From contig CM033745.1 in NCBI GenBank assembly GCA_019671005.1, forward strand, positions 17,040,921 to 17,104,920: 64,000 bases of DNA, read 5' to 3'. Each line of letters begins with the position of its first letter. Positions within the stretch are counted from its first letter, which is position 1. The notes beneath the pieces are model-generated. The model was not told the origin of the DNA. It made no database searches and saw only the letters and a list, made by a program, of their open reading frames with translations. The translations under genes and the position numbers were made by a program. Positions 45,190 to 56,697 of the stretch are shown here, piece by piece. Source of the stretch: Hibiscus mutabilis (Eukaryota; Streptophyta; Magnoliopsida; Malvales; Malvaceae).

Positions 45190-46060
45190 ATGGCAAATGC
45201 AAATTTGTTATCATTGCGATCGGTCCTTGAGAAAGACAAGTTGAATGGCGTAAACTACCTTGACTGGTCACTAAAAGGAAAATGTTTCCATTGTAATAAG
45301 ACATGTCATTGTAAAAGGAATTGTCCCATTTATCTTGAAAAAGTCAAGAAGGCAAATAAAAGCGAAGAGTCTACCTTGGATATTTATGTCATTGGATACC
45401 GCTTGTGGTTCTCATATTTGTACATTTGTATAAAGACTACAAAAGAGTAAAAATCTGAAGAAAAAATGAGAGGTGGACCTACGGGTTGGTAATGGAGCAA
45501 GAGTTGATGCATTAGCTATATCAACATATACTTTATCGTTGCCTAGTGGACTTAATTTATGTTTAGAAGATTGTTATTTTGTGTCTAGTTTGACTAAAAA
45601 ATCATTTCGATTTCTTGTTTAGAAAAGATTGGTTTTGAGATAATTATTAAGAATAATTGTTGTTCTTTTTATCTCGATAACATTTTTTATGGTGTGACAC
45701 AATTAATAAATGACATCTATATTTTGGATCAAGAATAATTCCATTTATAACATAAATACGAAAATATCAACAAAAAAAAAAACAAATGACTTTAATCAAA
45801 CTTATCTTTAGCATTGTCAATTGGGTCACATAAGTGAAAAACGCATTTCAAAACTTCATAAAGATGGATTTTTGGATTCATTTGTTTTCGAACAACTTGA
45901 TGTATGCGAGCATTGCTTATTGAGAAAGACGGCCAAAGCTTCTTTTAATGGTAAAAATGAGTGAGCAAGTGATTATTGGGATTAATATATAGTGATGTAT
46001 GTGGACCAATGAATACACAAGCCATAGGAGGGTTTCAATACTTCGTTACTTTCACAGATG
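45190..46060 (+). pseudogene. Copia C gag fragment with intact zinc knuckle, and pre-integrase region
   Basis: ATG 45190 gives MANANLLSLRSVLEKDKLNG and NYLDW, the typical start of this gag. It jumps directly to the zinc knuckle CFHCNKTCHCKRNC, whose CX2CX4HX4C spacing is intact. Most of gag is therefore deleted internally. Near 45820-45960, HISEKRISKLHKDGF and DVCEHCLLRKTAKASF form the integrase zinc-binding HHCC region. Around 46000, SDVCGPMNTQAIGGFQYF and FTDDFGRYGY start the integrase core. Several stops are present. Confidence 0.85.
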
Positions 46061-48420
46061 ACTTCGGTAGATATGGGTACATTTACCTAATGCATCATAA
46101 ATCTGAAGCCCTTGAAAAGTTCAAGTAATTTAAAAATGAAGTACAAAACCAACTAGGAAAAATTATTAAGGCTCTTTGATTAGATCGATGAGGAGAATAC
46201 TTAAGCTTAGAGTTTGGTGACCTTCTTAAGAATGTAGGATTTTCTCAAACCTCCTGGTACTCCAAAATGGAATAGACTTTCCAAAAAGAAGAAATCAAAC
46301 ACTGTTAGACATGGTTCGATCAATGATGAGTCACGTTGATCTTTTAATTTCTTTTTAAGGGCATACGCTAAAAATAGCTGATTTCACACTAAATTGTGTT
46401 CTATCTAAATCAGTTCAAAATACACCATATGAGATGTAGACTAGGAAACGTCATAGTATGTTTTTATGAAAATTTGTGGATGCGAAGCTTATGTTAAACA
46501 TAAGATGTCTACAAAGCTCGAGCCCAAATCTCATAAATGTAATTTTGTGGGTTATCCTAAAGAAACTAAAGGATATTATTTCTTCAATCCTACCGAGAAC
46601 AAAGTGTTTGTTACTCGAACAAGAATCTTCCTAGAAAGAGAATTTGTTTTCTGAAAAGAAAGTGGGAGAAATATTAAACTCAATGATATTCGAGATCAAC
46701 CACATATCATTGAACAAGAGAATGAACAACAACAAGTTCCACAAGTTATTGAGGAATATTCAATAGTTTTGAAAACACAACCACTGCGAAGATCTTTGAG
46801 AGAATGCAATGCGCCTAAGAAATATGGATTTCTTGTCACATTGCATGGTGATGTTCTCTTCATGGATCAAGATGAGCCTAGGACTTATCAAGAAGCAGTG
46901 ATATGCCCAGACTCTGAGAAATGGCTAGAGACATGAAATTCGAGATGGATTCCATGTTAGAAAACCAAGTTTGGACCTTGGTTGACCTACCTAAATGGGT
47001 TAAGCCTATATGGTGCAAGTGGGTTTTTAAAAAGAAAATCGTCATGGATGGTAATGTACAAATATACAAAGTGCAATTAGTCGCTAAGAGTTTTCGTCAA
47101 ATTCGTGCTATAGACTATGATGAAACTTTTTCACCTGTTGCTATGTTTAAATCCATCCGGATCTTAGTTGTGATAGCTGCATATGGCAAATGGATGTTAA
47201 AATCGTTTTCCTTAATGGAAAACTAGATGAGGATGTGTACGTGACACAACCTGAAGGTTTTGTCGATCCAAAAGATGTCAAAAAATATGTAAGCTACAAA
47301 GGTCCATTTATAGATTAAAGCAAGATTCTCAAAGTTGGAATCTACGTTTTAATGATGCAATCAAAGAATTTGATTTTATCAAAAATAAAGATGATTCATG
47401 TGTTTTCAATAAAATTAGTGTGAGCACTGTCATATTCTTGGTACTGTATGTGGATGACATACTGAGTAATATGAAATGACATACCTAGCTTACAGTCTGT
47501 AAAAACTTGATTAGGAAAATGTTTTTCCATGAAAGACTTGGGTGAGACAACATACATATTACGAGTGAAAATCTATATAGATAGATCGAGAAGAACCCTA
47601 GGACTGAGTCAAAATACATACATAGAAAAAGTACTGAAAAGATTCAGTATGAAAGAATCCAAAATGGGTTATTACCTATGAGACATGGAATTTCACTCTC
47701 AAAAGAAATGTGTTATTCAACACCTCAAGAAAGAGGGCGTGAGTAAGATACCATATCTTTCAACAATTAGATCTATCATGTATGTCATGTTATGTACTCG
47801 TCCAAATATATCATACGTTTTAAGTATGAAAAGTCGATACCATGTAGACCTTGGTGAAGGTTACTGGGTCGCAGTTAAAAACATCCTTAAGTACTTAAGA
47901 AAAACTAAGGATACATTCCTTATATATGGAGGCGAGGAAGAGCTAAGTATAAAAGGTCATACTGATGTAAGCGTTCAAACCGATAAGGATGATTCACGAT
48001 CGCAATCAGGTTTTGTGTTCTGCCATAATGGAGGCACTATGAGCTGTAAAGGTTCAAAGCAAGATACAATAGCAGATTTTACAACAGAAGCTGAGTATAC
48101 TGTAGCATGCGATGCTACAAAATAGGGTGTTGGGATCAAGAAATTCATATATGAACTAGGGGTTGTGTCGAGCATTTTGAATGCTATAAATCTACGTTGT
48201 GATAACAACGGAGCCATCGCACAAGAAAAAGAACCCATATCTCACCAATGATCCAAACACATATTTAGGCGTTATCATCTCATTCGAGAAATTATAGATC
48301 GAGGAGATATGGAAATATGTAGAGTACCACCAGATGATAACATTGTCGATCTACTAACAAAACCTCTAACACAGCATAAGCATGATTATGACACTAAGTC
48401 ACTTGGTATTAGATACATGA
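46061..48420 (+). pseudogene. Copia C integrase remnant, RT and RNase H
   Basis: Fragments in changing frames. The integrase C-terminus lies near 46466-46654 (KCNFVGYPKETKGYYFFNP). RT starts in 46921-47226 with LVDLPKWVKPIWCKWVFKKK and DYDETFSPVAM. An LVLYVDDI active-site box lies near 47440-47463. RNase H (47685-48125) has GHTDVSVQTDKDDSRSQSGF and TTEAEYTVACDATK. The primer-grip and catalytic blocks are recognisable, but stops and frameshifts between them make it inactive. The lineage differs from Copia A and B: the RNase H block has the SKQDT type of sequence. Confidence 0.88.
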
Positions 48421-48448
48421 ATGATTGGTCTTAGTGCTGGTGGGTGAT

Positions 48449-50163
48449 TGCTAGAGTATGCCCAAATACCAATCATAAGATAATTGTAAATGACATTTGT
48501 TTTTACCTTGTTTATTCATAAAAAGACATTGCCATTATTATTTTCAGTTACAATTCTAAATGTATAAATAAACTGAATTATAATAAATTCCTTAGAATAA
48601 TATGGTTATTCTTTAATGTCTTTAGTCGAGTATTATTGTGGGAATGAACAACAATAATGCATTAAGACTAATATGTAGTTGATTGATGACAAAGTGTTGT
48701 CATTGACATGGAGATGTCAAACTCAATATATAAGTATGTGTTAGAGAACGACATACTGGACTGGCCCGCTACGAGCATGTTTCTTGGATTATTATGTGAC
48801 AGTCACAACATTGCTCATAGTGATAACTATATGTATGATCATCAGAATTAAGATCATCATTATTTCAACATCGTAAGTGACATATTTTGATACAGTTAAA
48901 CATATGTCGTAACTGACTACTCTATAGAGATTGATATTGGATATGTCACAATCTATGTAGTGGGATATGGTTGATCAAGATTGAATTTGTCCCTCTTACA
49001 TAATAGGAGTAATATCGTAAGCGACTTGATTGAGTGAGACTAGAAATGCATGGCCATACTCGAATAAGTTGATATAAGATGTCATAGTTATTCGTTTATA
49101 ATAGTCTACTCAAGATATCAAGAAATATTAGATGGACTATACAAGTGTGAATGTTCCATGAATTGTGTCCAATCTAGATATAAAGGACAAACGAATGTAA
49201 TACATGAAAAAGAGTTGATCACGAAAAGGTTATGTCGAATCATGATTTCTTGTAACTTAGGTGACAATGACATATTGCTAGATGTCACTCATTGTTTGTA
49301 ATATTATAAATGTTCTAATATTTACACTAACGTTACATCAACCTACATGGCCACACTCACGGTTGAAATGAGCATATATTAAACAAATTATATATGTACA
49401 AATTCGTTGTACACGAATTTAGTTAAATTAATATATATTTTCTATATATAATTTAACTATTGGATAAGTATTAAAAAATAATTATTATAATTATGACTCT
49501 TTTAATATATAAATAATATAATTCGATTTAAATTTAATATATATATTAAAATCTTAATTAAAGTTGAATTGAGATTATATATATTAATATATATATATAT
49601 ATATTGAAATCCAAATTAGTTGAATTCATATTATATATATTAACATATATTAAAATTCAAATTAGTTGAATTGGGATTATATATATTAATATATATTGAA
49701 ATCCTAATTAAGTTAAATTAGAATTATATATATATATATATATATATATTTGAAATCCTAATTAGAGTTGAATTGAAATTATATATATTTAGTATATATA
49801 CTGGAATCCTAATTATGTTGAATTGAAATTATATATATTTAGTATATATATTAAAATCCTAATTATGTTGAATTTGGATTATATATATTAATATATATAT
49901 ATATATCCTAATTTGAGTTGAATTAGTATTTCAAAGGCTATATAAAGGCATGAGAGGTCTAGCAATCATTGATGCTTTTGGAAAATCCCTCTAAGTAGTT
50001 TAGAGAGTTTTATATTCTCGTTTCAACTGGGTGAACTATTCTCGTTCCAACTAGGTGAACTAGTAGAGGTCAAAGCGTTATCGTTGCGGCTTAAGAATTG
50101 ACATCGTAAAATCGCCGAATAATTTTTTCGTTGTGCCATGAGGTGTGTCGGTGTAACCCAACA
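48449..50163 (+). repeat. 3' LTR of Copia C
   Basis: About 1.7 kb, from TGCTAGAGTATGCCC (after the purine-containing GGTGGGTGAT) to CCCAACA. The end matches the truncated 5' LTR and the reversed copy at 1007-1983. The start is inferred because no intact partner is in the window. 49480-49920 is expanded by AT-rich tandem repeats. Confidence 0.78.
49480..49920. repeat. ~65-bp AT-rich tandem repeats in the Copia C LTR
   Basis: Six or seven degenerate units each contain GTTGAATT, a run of TATATATATATT and AAATCCTAATT. Unit length varies because the TA runs vary. The reversed LTR at 1007-1983 has fewer units. Confidence 0.8.
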
Positions 50164-50283
50164 ACAAGAGAGAGCCATGATCCTCTATTCCGAACATCAT
50201 AACCACATAGAAAACAAGGACAACACACAGGTTTCGATATCGGATCACCATCTCCAGACCTTGATCATTTTGGCCATCAACAT
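50164..50283 (+). mobile_element. 3' LTR end of the Gypsy-like element
   Basis: Matches 17168-17305 of the 5' LTR (GATCCTCTATTCCGAACATC to GGCCATCAACA). Only the right part survives; Copia C occupies the left side. This marks the right border of the 33-kb nested cluster. Confidence 0.75.
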
Positions 50284-50669
50284 GCGAAAATAGAATAAAA
50301 CTAAAATGACTATCCATTAGAGAAAGTTTTTGACATTATGTAAATTCAATTTAACGGAAATGCAATGTTATCAACTATATTTTAATTATTAAATTAAAAA
50401 GAGCAGAGGAATTGAAAGTACATACCTAGAAGAATAATTGAACCTATTTCTCGGAGCTACCTATTCCTTCATGTGTTACAGAAGCGAGTACAACTGAATT
50501 TACTACTCGCGGAAACATTATTGAACAAATAAGAAAAACCATTCCTAAACCTTCTCCAAGATCAAAGCTTTCAAAGAAAAGAAAACATATGTTAGAAAAA
50601 GGAAAGAAAACAGGACGCCCTTGAAAGTGAGAAAACAAAAGAAACCCCCAGAAGAAAAAAGAAAACACA

Positions 50670-52551
50670 ATGAGCGGTTCTTTGCGTAGATTCGGCAGCC
50701 TCACCCGCCTCTTACCGAAGCAAGCCGACTTAGCTGACCCGATCAACAGAATCCATCCGTTTCTTAGGAACCAAACGCAGACGCAAACCAGGGAGTATTT
50801 TCGGTTCCCGAACGTGGTACGGAAAGTGAGAGAATATGAGATCCCCCCTTCGCTTCTCACTTCTTCTTCTTCGTCTTCCACGGCGTCGTTTGTGAAGGTC
50901 GGGTTTGTTGGATGGTATTTAGGAATGGTGAAGTCGTGGCCCGTTTTAACAAAGAGCGTTACTTCCTCGGCTATTTATATAGCTGCTGATTTGTCTTCTC
51001 AGGTAATCCTTTTTTTGTTTAAAAAGATCTGAACAGGGGGAGGGGGTTGTTTTGTTGATTAAAATGTGAACTTTGTTTTTGCCTTCTGTTTGGCTGATGA
51101 GAAAGTGGAGGAAAACGAAAGAAAATCTTCTGGGATGTCTGGAAACTTAACTTTCTTTTTCACACTAAACACATGGGGGACTATGTTTGTGTTTTTGACA
51201 AGTCAAATATGCCTCGACTTATGCTGAAAATAAGCATTTAATTTATTGGGTATTTTGTTGTCTAATTATCATTTGAACTTTATTTTGTGGTATTAAGTAT
51301 AATTCAGCATTTCTTACACATTATAATTTCCTTTACATGGTGGCCTATTGCTCATCGTGCAAAATTAACCATTATGCAACTTCTAAACTTATGTTCCATG
51401 GACAATACTGTTGAAGAAATGCAAGGAAATTTTATCTCGTTTCATGTTTCAACTTGTTTCATCCAAAATTAGCTGCAATTTGTTTAAAATTGTTCATATC
51501 ATGTGGACTACTTTTTATACGAGTAAGTATGTCGGTTTCTGTAGGAGTGTTTTTGGTGTATGCATATAACATTATGAACAATAGTTTGCCTGCATTTGAT
51601 TACTAACTATACATTTAGCCTTTGTAATTACTTGCATCAGGAGTCAGGACCTGCATCTTTTATTATGTTTTAATATGGAATTCTATGGTCAGTCAATTTC
51701 GAAGTCATCTGCGGATCCTTACGATTTGGTGAGGACGTCACGCATGGCTGGATATGGGTTGTTGATATTAGGACCGTCACTGCATTTCTGGTTCAACTTG
51801 ATGTCGGAACTCTTTCCAAAGAGGGATTTAATCATTACTTTCAAGAAAATGGCCATGGGGCAGCTAGTTTTTGGACCTTTCATGACTATTGTTTTCTTCT
51901 CGTTGAATGCTCGTCTACAAGGTATGTTCCTTACATGTCACAAGATGAACACAGCTTTGCAGTAGTTCATTAGCTACTATGTTATGCCCTTTCCTTACAT
52001 GTCATGAGATGAACACGGCTTTGCATTCATTAACTACTATTATGCTGCCTTGCCTTGCATGTCGTCGTGATACTTTAGTTACTCTGTTATGCTGATTATT
52101 CTGTCACAATATTTATTCACACTACCAACTTTTATATTTGAAACCAACCGAATTGCATCAATGTATGATGCTTATTACTTGTGCATAATGTTTACCGTGC
52201 ACATTCAAGAAATAATTGATGTCACTTTGCTTGCTGTTACTGATGGTTGTAGGTGAAAGCGGTGAAGAAATCGTTTCCAGGTTAAAGCGAGACTTGCTTC
52301 CTACAATGCTAAATGGTGTGATGTACTGGCCCTTTTGCGACTTCATCACTTTCAGGTTCATTCCAGTTCATTTGCAGGTATGGTTGATTCTTCTCTCCTC
52401 TTTCTTCCTCCATGTGGCTTTGATTCATGAAAATTATTCCTGATGGCATTCATTTCGACAGCCGCTGGTGAGCAATTCGTTTTCGTATTTATGGACTGTC
52501 TATATGACATACATGGCAAGTCTAGAGAAACCGGTTTCAGTTACCTGCTGA
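50670..52551 (+). CDS. Mpv17/PMP22-family integral membrane protein (258 aa)
   Basis: Four exons join in frame: 50670-51002, 51693-51921, 52253-52377 and 52462-52551, all with GT-AG introns, giving 258 aa. The Ser/Arg-rich N-terminus (MSGSLRRFGSLTRLLPK) looks like an organelle transit peptide. The family signature follows: GWYLGMVKSWPVLTKSVTSS (residues 81-100), DPYDLVRTSRMAGYG, GPSLHFWFNLM, KRDLLPTMLNGVMYWPFCDF and SNSFSYLWTVYMTYMAS near the end. About four membrane segments are expected. Members form channels or affect metabolite and ROS balance in mitochondria, peroxisomes or plastids; the location of this one is inferred. The ATG at 50670 is the first in frame and follows a purine-rich leader. 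It looks intact, and directly flanks the nested transposon cluster. Confidence 0.95.
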
Positions 52552-53667
52552 TTGATATGCAACTGTTGATTCCATGGCGTTCGAGATTCAGTATTCTAAG
52601 ACGGACTAAAGATCCGATGAGAACTATTTGCTCACTGGAATCCGGTCTTGTAACCTTAGTGCAAGTATGCTCAGGGGCAAAACTCGAAGGGGTGAATCAA
52701 TTAGGGAATCATCTTATTTTAGTTGTTACATTTCGGTTCCCGCCTTTTCTTCTTATTTTCACACGCTACTTGTTGTAAGCTTAAAATTTGATGAAAACTC
52801 CTAGTAATAGTCTATTTGAAAGTAATTCGGAGCATTTGAAAGGTCCCCATTTGTTGTTCTAAACATAAGACAATAGGTTCCTTAAACAAGACCAAAGTTT
52901 CGAATATTGACCTTATGGATGCAAATTGGATTGAGAAGAAAACCGAAACTGGATTGTAGAAGTTGCTTACTGCCCTTGTCCAACTGTTTAAATCACCTAA
53001 TGACAAGGTTTTTGGCTTGCAAGGAACGTGCACAACATTTTAAAAAAGTTTGTATTCTCCAGTCCACAACTCTATATCTAGTTGCTAATGTCGAGTTAAG
53101 AATTTTGGATGTTGCCTTTTTGTTTTAGATTGTATGGTTAAAGGGGCTTCTCCTGTTATACTTCAAAAATTTGGAATATTATTTTTACTTAAACCACTTC
53201 TCGTAACCTCTCAAAACTTTTAAATTTTTTTAGTTAGACCTACTTTTTTTAAAAAAAAGTTAAATTAAACCCTTTAAATATTTTAGTGTAAACTTCTATT
53301 TTTTTAAAAAAATTTAAATAGATACTAAACTCTTTAGAATGAGACCTTAGGTAACCTAAACAACGTTCATGGTTTAAATTTCAACGTAATGAATAGAGCA
53401 AATTAAATTGGGATCTAATCTCAATAAAACAAATATTGATAATCATAAAAAAATAATAATTCTTTTACCAATTTATCAGTATAAAAATCCAGCTAGACTT
53501 CATTATATAAAGATTCCACCAATTTGTTATTGTAATCGGTGTTAGTAATTTTGATTTAGACATAATACTCATAATAGTACAGTGACTAAATCCTGAAATT
53601 AAGTCAAGTACAAGGATGAAAATGCATATTTGACCAAAAGAAAACAATCGGGTCAGAATGTCGAAAC
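52552..53667. other. 3' flank of the Mpv17 gene and spacer
   Basis: Likely 3' UTR to about 52800, then AT-rich spacer with homopolymer runs near 53220-53320. No supported gene; short frames here lack motifs. Confidence 0.5.
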
Positions 53668-53694
53668 TAGGGTTTCTGGAATCCGTCTATAAAT
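53668..53694 (+). promoter_or_regulatory. RPS29 promoter: telo-box and TATA box
   Basis: TAGGGTTT at 53668-53675 is a telo-box, common in promoters of plant ribosomal protein genes. TATAAAT at 53688-53694 is the TATA box, about 96 bp before the ATG. Confidence 0.75.
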
Positions 53695-53789
53695 ATCCTC
53701 GTTTTCACAATTTACCAAGCTCCTCCGATTCTAGGTTTTTCAATAAGCTCGCAAGCCACCTTTTCGCCTTTCAGAGCTCTTGATCAATC

Positions 53790-54412
53790 ATGGGTCACTC
53801 TAATGTCTGGAATTCTCACCCCAAGACCTACGGACCTGGCTCTCGCGCCTGGTAACTTCATCTTCTCCCATTTATTTATTCTTTTGATTGCTTCGGAATT
53901 TCAATTAGGTGACTACTATTGTTAATTCTTTATTATGTTTGGCTTTAATTTTCTCCTACATTTTATTTGTTTAGCATATATCGCGTTTAAGATTAACGAG
54001 CTGAAATACTAGTTTAGATTATTTATCATGTTAATCTTTATGAACAAGGGTTTTAATGATCTGGGTTTTTTCTCTTAGGTTGAGATTGTTATGAATTGAC
54101 CTTTAAGTTGCATAGAGAAATGTTCTTCTAGGTTTTTATTGGTTAATTGATTATATTATGGTGTTTTAATACTCTCTTTTTTTCTTGCAGTCGTGTCTGT
54201 GGAAATCCCCATGCCATCATAAGGAAGTATGGACTCATGTGTTGCAGACAGTGCTTCCGTAGCAATGCCAAAGAAATCGGATTCATTAAGGTAACACGAC
54301 GACTCTTCGGAATTACTCATCTGATGATTAATGTTATATGAATCTTTATACTGCCCTTATCAGCATTTTTAAACCCCTGGTTGCTCTTTGTCTTCCTTTG
54401 CAGTACCGCTAA
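53790..54412 (+). CDS. RPS29: 40S ribosomal protein S29 (uS14), 56 aa
   Basis: Three exons, 53790-53851, 54191-54290 and 54404-54412, give exactly 56 codons plus TAA. The first intron splits the codon for Cys21, and the third exon holds only Tyr-Arg-stop. The protein starts MGHSNVWNSHPKTYGPGSRA and has the zinc-binding pairs C21-x2-C24 and C39-x2-C42, ending GFIKYR. It is a component of the small ribosomal subunit head, near the decoding site. Length, zinc ligands and end match the family exactly, so the gene is intact. A telo-box and TATA box lie upstream. Confidence 0.98.
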
Positions 54413-55461
54413 AGGATTTATATGGTGCGAAGTAGGATGGAATTCTTTCAAGTATGAGCAATTCTAGTTTTGTTTTTTGAATTAGAAGAAACTGTGTTAA
54501 TGTTTTTGTTGAGTTTATTCTGGGACCTTTGAAGTGTTCTATGAGGAGTACTTTTGTTGTTTCTTAATGGAAGTTTATTGTTAGTTTGCTATTAATTGTC
54601 TATGCAATGTGAATGATCCTGTTGGGTTACCGGCATTTCATGTGTTATGAAATATGTTTTTGAAATATGAGATTGCAGTTTTTAAGTCTATCTACTGCAT
54701 TTGATCCTTGTAGTTATGGTGTCATGTCTTGGTAATGCTCCAAGGAATGGTTATATATGGATTCAATGATTCAAAATCTTTTATTGTGATTGTGGTGTTC
54801 TGAAGCCAGCTTTGTTCCTTTTCATATGTTGTATCGTCCATCTAGCACAAGAAAAGTGCCCTGCAATTATCTATTTCACCAACTTTCTTGGGGTAGGTCT
54901 TCCGTATGGCAGGTTAAAATGCAGTTATTATATGGCGGTACTTGTGTTCCAGTTATAGGTTACCAGCCAATTCAAACAGGCTATGGTTAAGATTTTTAGT
55001 CGGCTAATGAATTTTTTTACCCTTAAATTGGTTTTTTCTACATTTGATTTTCTAGCGAATGAAATGTTTTATTCAATTTAAAAAGTTTTATGTTTTGCTA
55101 ATAATTTAAGTTTACCAATGCCAAATTGAAATCTAGGTAAAATTTTGGGTGTCGATCTTGAAACTAAATTTATAAACATTCATAAACATTTTAGGGTATT
55201 AACGCCAAAATTGATTTTTGTTAACATTAGAGGCCACAAATTTAAACTGAATTTTATTAACATTTTATAGTCCAAACTTCAAACTAACATTTTAGGTGTC
55301 GAGTTTCATTAACGTTTTAGGTGTAAAATTCCAAATTAATTATTGTCGAACTCTTTTAGGTGTCGAACTATAAACTGATTATCGGTAACATTTTAGATGT
55401 CGAATTTTAATTTTACCTTTACAAATCTTCTATAAATTTAAATATTTCCTATACTATTATA
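54413..55461. other. RPS29 3' flank and degenerate short repeats
   Basis: 3' UTR and spacer to about 55100. From 55180 to 55420, phrases such as AACATTTTAGGTGTCGAA recur every 40-60 bp with variation, a degenerate tandem repeat. No gene seen. Confidence 0.5.
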
Positions 55462-55958
55462 TTGCGCAGGAATTCTTTATTAAAAATTATCATGACAATT
55501 TTTTGCAATCGTTTTCTTCTTAAAAATATATCTAACACTTTATTTAACAACAATATTAAGAAGGGTGATTTGTTTGAGTTGATTTTTACGAAAGTTAGCA
55601 AATCAACAAGGAAAAAATTGACTTCATTAGAAGCCAAAATCCCGTCAATGAATTCGGCCCTAAAGCTCATTACATGCTATAGATATGTAATGCAAGTGAC
55701 CTTAGCAAGATGTTTAGGAGATACAACCGCGTAGGGGTTACCAACATCGAGCTATATGAAAATTTTGATGAAGGTGTTAGTTCATCAATAATCCGAGGAG
55801 GTTCTCCTCTTTCAGCAGACACAGACGCTGTTTGTGTATGTAATTTCAGGAGACGACATGAGAAAAAAGAAATAATTGAGGAATTGAACGTCACACATGA
55901 TATATCTACAGACTACGATAGCACGAAAATGAGCTCTTCTTCCGTTCATTTTAACTGA
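55462..55958 (+). pseudogene. Unclassified ORF pair, possibly one frameshifted gene
   Basis: Two + frames overlap: 55462-55734 (90 aa, basic, with KKGDLFELIFTKVSKSTRKK) and 55710-55958 (82 aa, with GVTNIELYENFDEGVSSS and RRRHEKKEIIEEL). Together they could be one protein of about 165 aa broken by a frameshift near 55715. I do not recognise either half. Base composition and the absence of a clear promoter do not settle whether it is coding. Confidence 0.3.
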
Positions 55959-56154
55959 ACAAAGCTAGCTTAGTAGCAATGAACCATGCATCTAATTTCA
56001 TATCGTACTTTTTAATGTAATTTATGTTTGTGTTGGTGATCATATTTCTCTCGGTTTCTCGAACAAATGTCCACATGTAATGGGAGTTGTCAACCAGCTT
56101 AATCAGAGCTAAGTATATCGTTAAACACGTTCGACATTGTTTTAGAATCGATAA

Positions 56155-56184
56155 GTATCGATACTATACTTTGTGTTTCGATAT
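56155..56184. promoter_or_regulatory. Isolated motif pair outside any Copia element
   Basis: GTATCGATAC, 10-bp spacer, GTTTCGATAT: the same geometry as the pairs in the Copia A and B promoters, but no LTR sequence surrounds it. It may be a relic or a chance match. Confidence 0.4.
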
Positions 56185-56425
56185 TATTGAACATGCAAAT
56201 CTTACACAATATTGTAACATTTAAGGTGGCGTTCTCGTTATAAGTATCGCAACTGTACAGAATGGGTACATTTTATTAATGTTTGAGTATTGTAACTCTC
56301 TTAGTTATATTACAACTAAGATTCCTGACAAGAGAAGACGTGACATGCTGGTACAACAAAGAATCCTGATAAGGAGATAACATGCCAGCGACGTGCATAA
56401 GAGATTCCTTACATTTGTTGATGAC

Positions 56426-56688
56426 GAGAAATTATATTATGGGTCTGACTTACCATAGTAGCCATGGTCCCATCCAATAAAAAACACCCACTTTACCATT
56501 ATTTTCCATGTCATTAATCCAATAATATTAAAACTTCCAAAAAATTCATTTTTAAATGATATGGGAAAACATTAGTGAAGATTCATTGGTTGGAAAAAAT
56601 GATGGAGCAAAATAATGGTAAAGTGAGTGGTTTTTATTGGATGGGACTATGACTGATGTGGTAAGTTAGGCCCATGATATAATTTTTC
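56426..56688. mobile_element. 263-bp MULE-like MITE with 9-bp target duplication
   Basis: Long inverted repeats of about 75 bp (left GAGAAATTATATTATGGG, right reverse complement GAAAAATTATATCATGGG) share CCCATCCAATAAAAA and ACTTTACCATTATTTT. Flanks GTTGATGAC (56417-56425) and GTTGACGAC (56689-56697) are a 9-bp duplication with one difference, the size made by MULE transposases. No coding capacity. Confidence 0.88.
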
Positions 56689-56697
56689 GTTGACGAC

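Larger units (their letters stand above)
43340..50163 (+). mobile_element. Copia C: decayed element with truncated 5' LTR
   Basis: A second, unrelated Copia lineage on the + strand. The 5' LTR is cut (about 43340-43621), followed by a primer site ATAGTATCATAGCC (43622), a 1.5-kb leader, a gag remnant, pol fragments and a 3' LTR 48449-50163. It is inserted in the 3' LTR of the Gypsy-like element, which resumes at 50164. The reversed LTR fragment at 1007-1983 is from the same family. Confidence 0.85.

Noticed and set aside
50444..50881. 145-aa ORF on the - strand
   Set aside because: It is antisense to the first exon and leader of the Mpv17-family gene, which has a complete four-exon structure on the + strand.
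52812..53128. Short frames on both strands downstream of the Mpv17 gene
   Set aside because: No motifs, no splice logic, in 3' flanking DNA.
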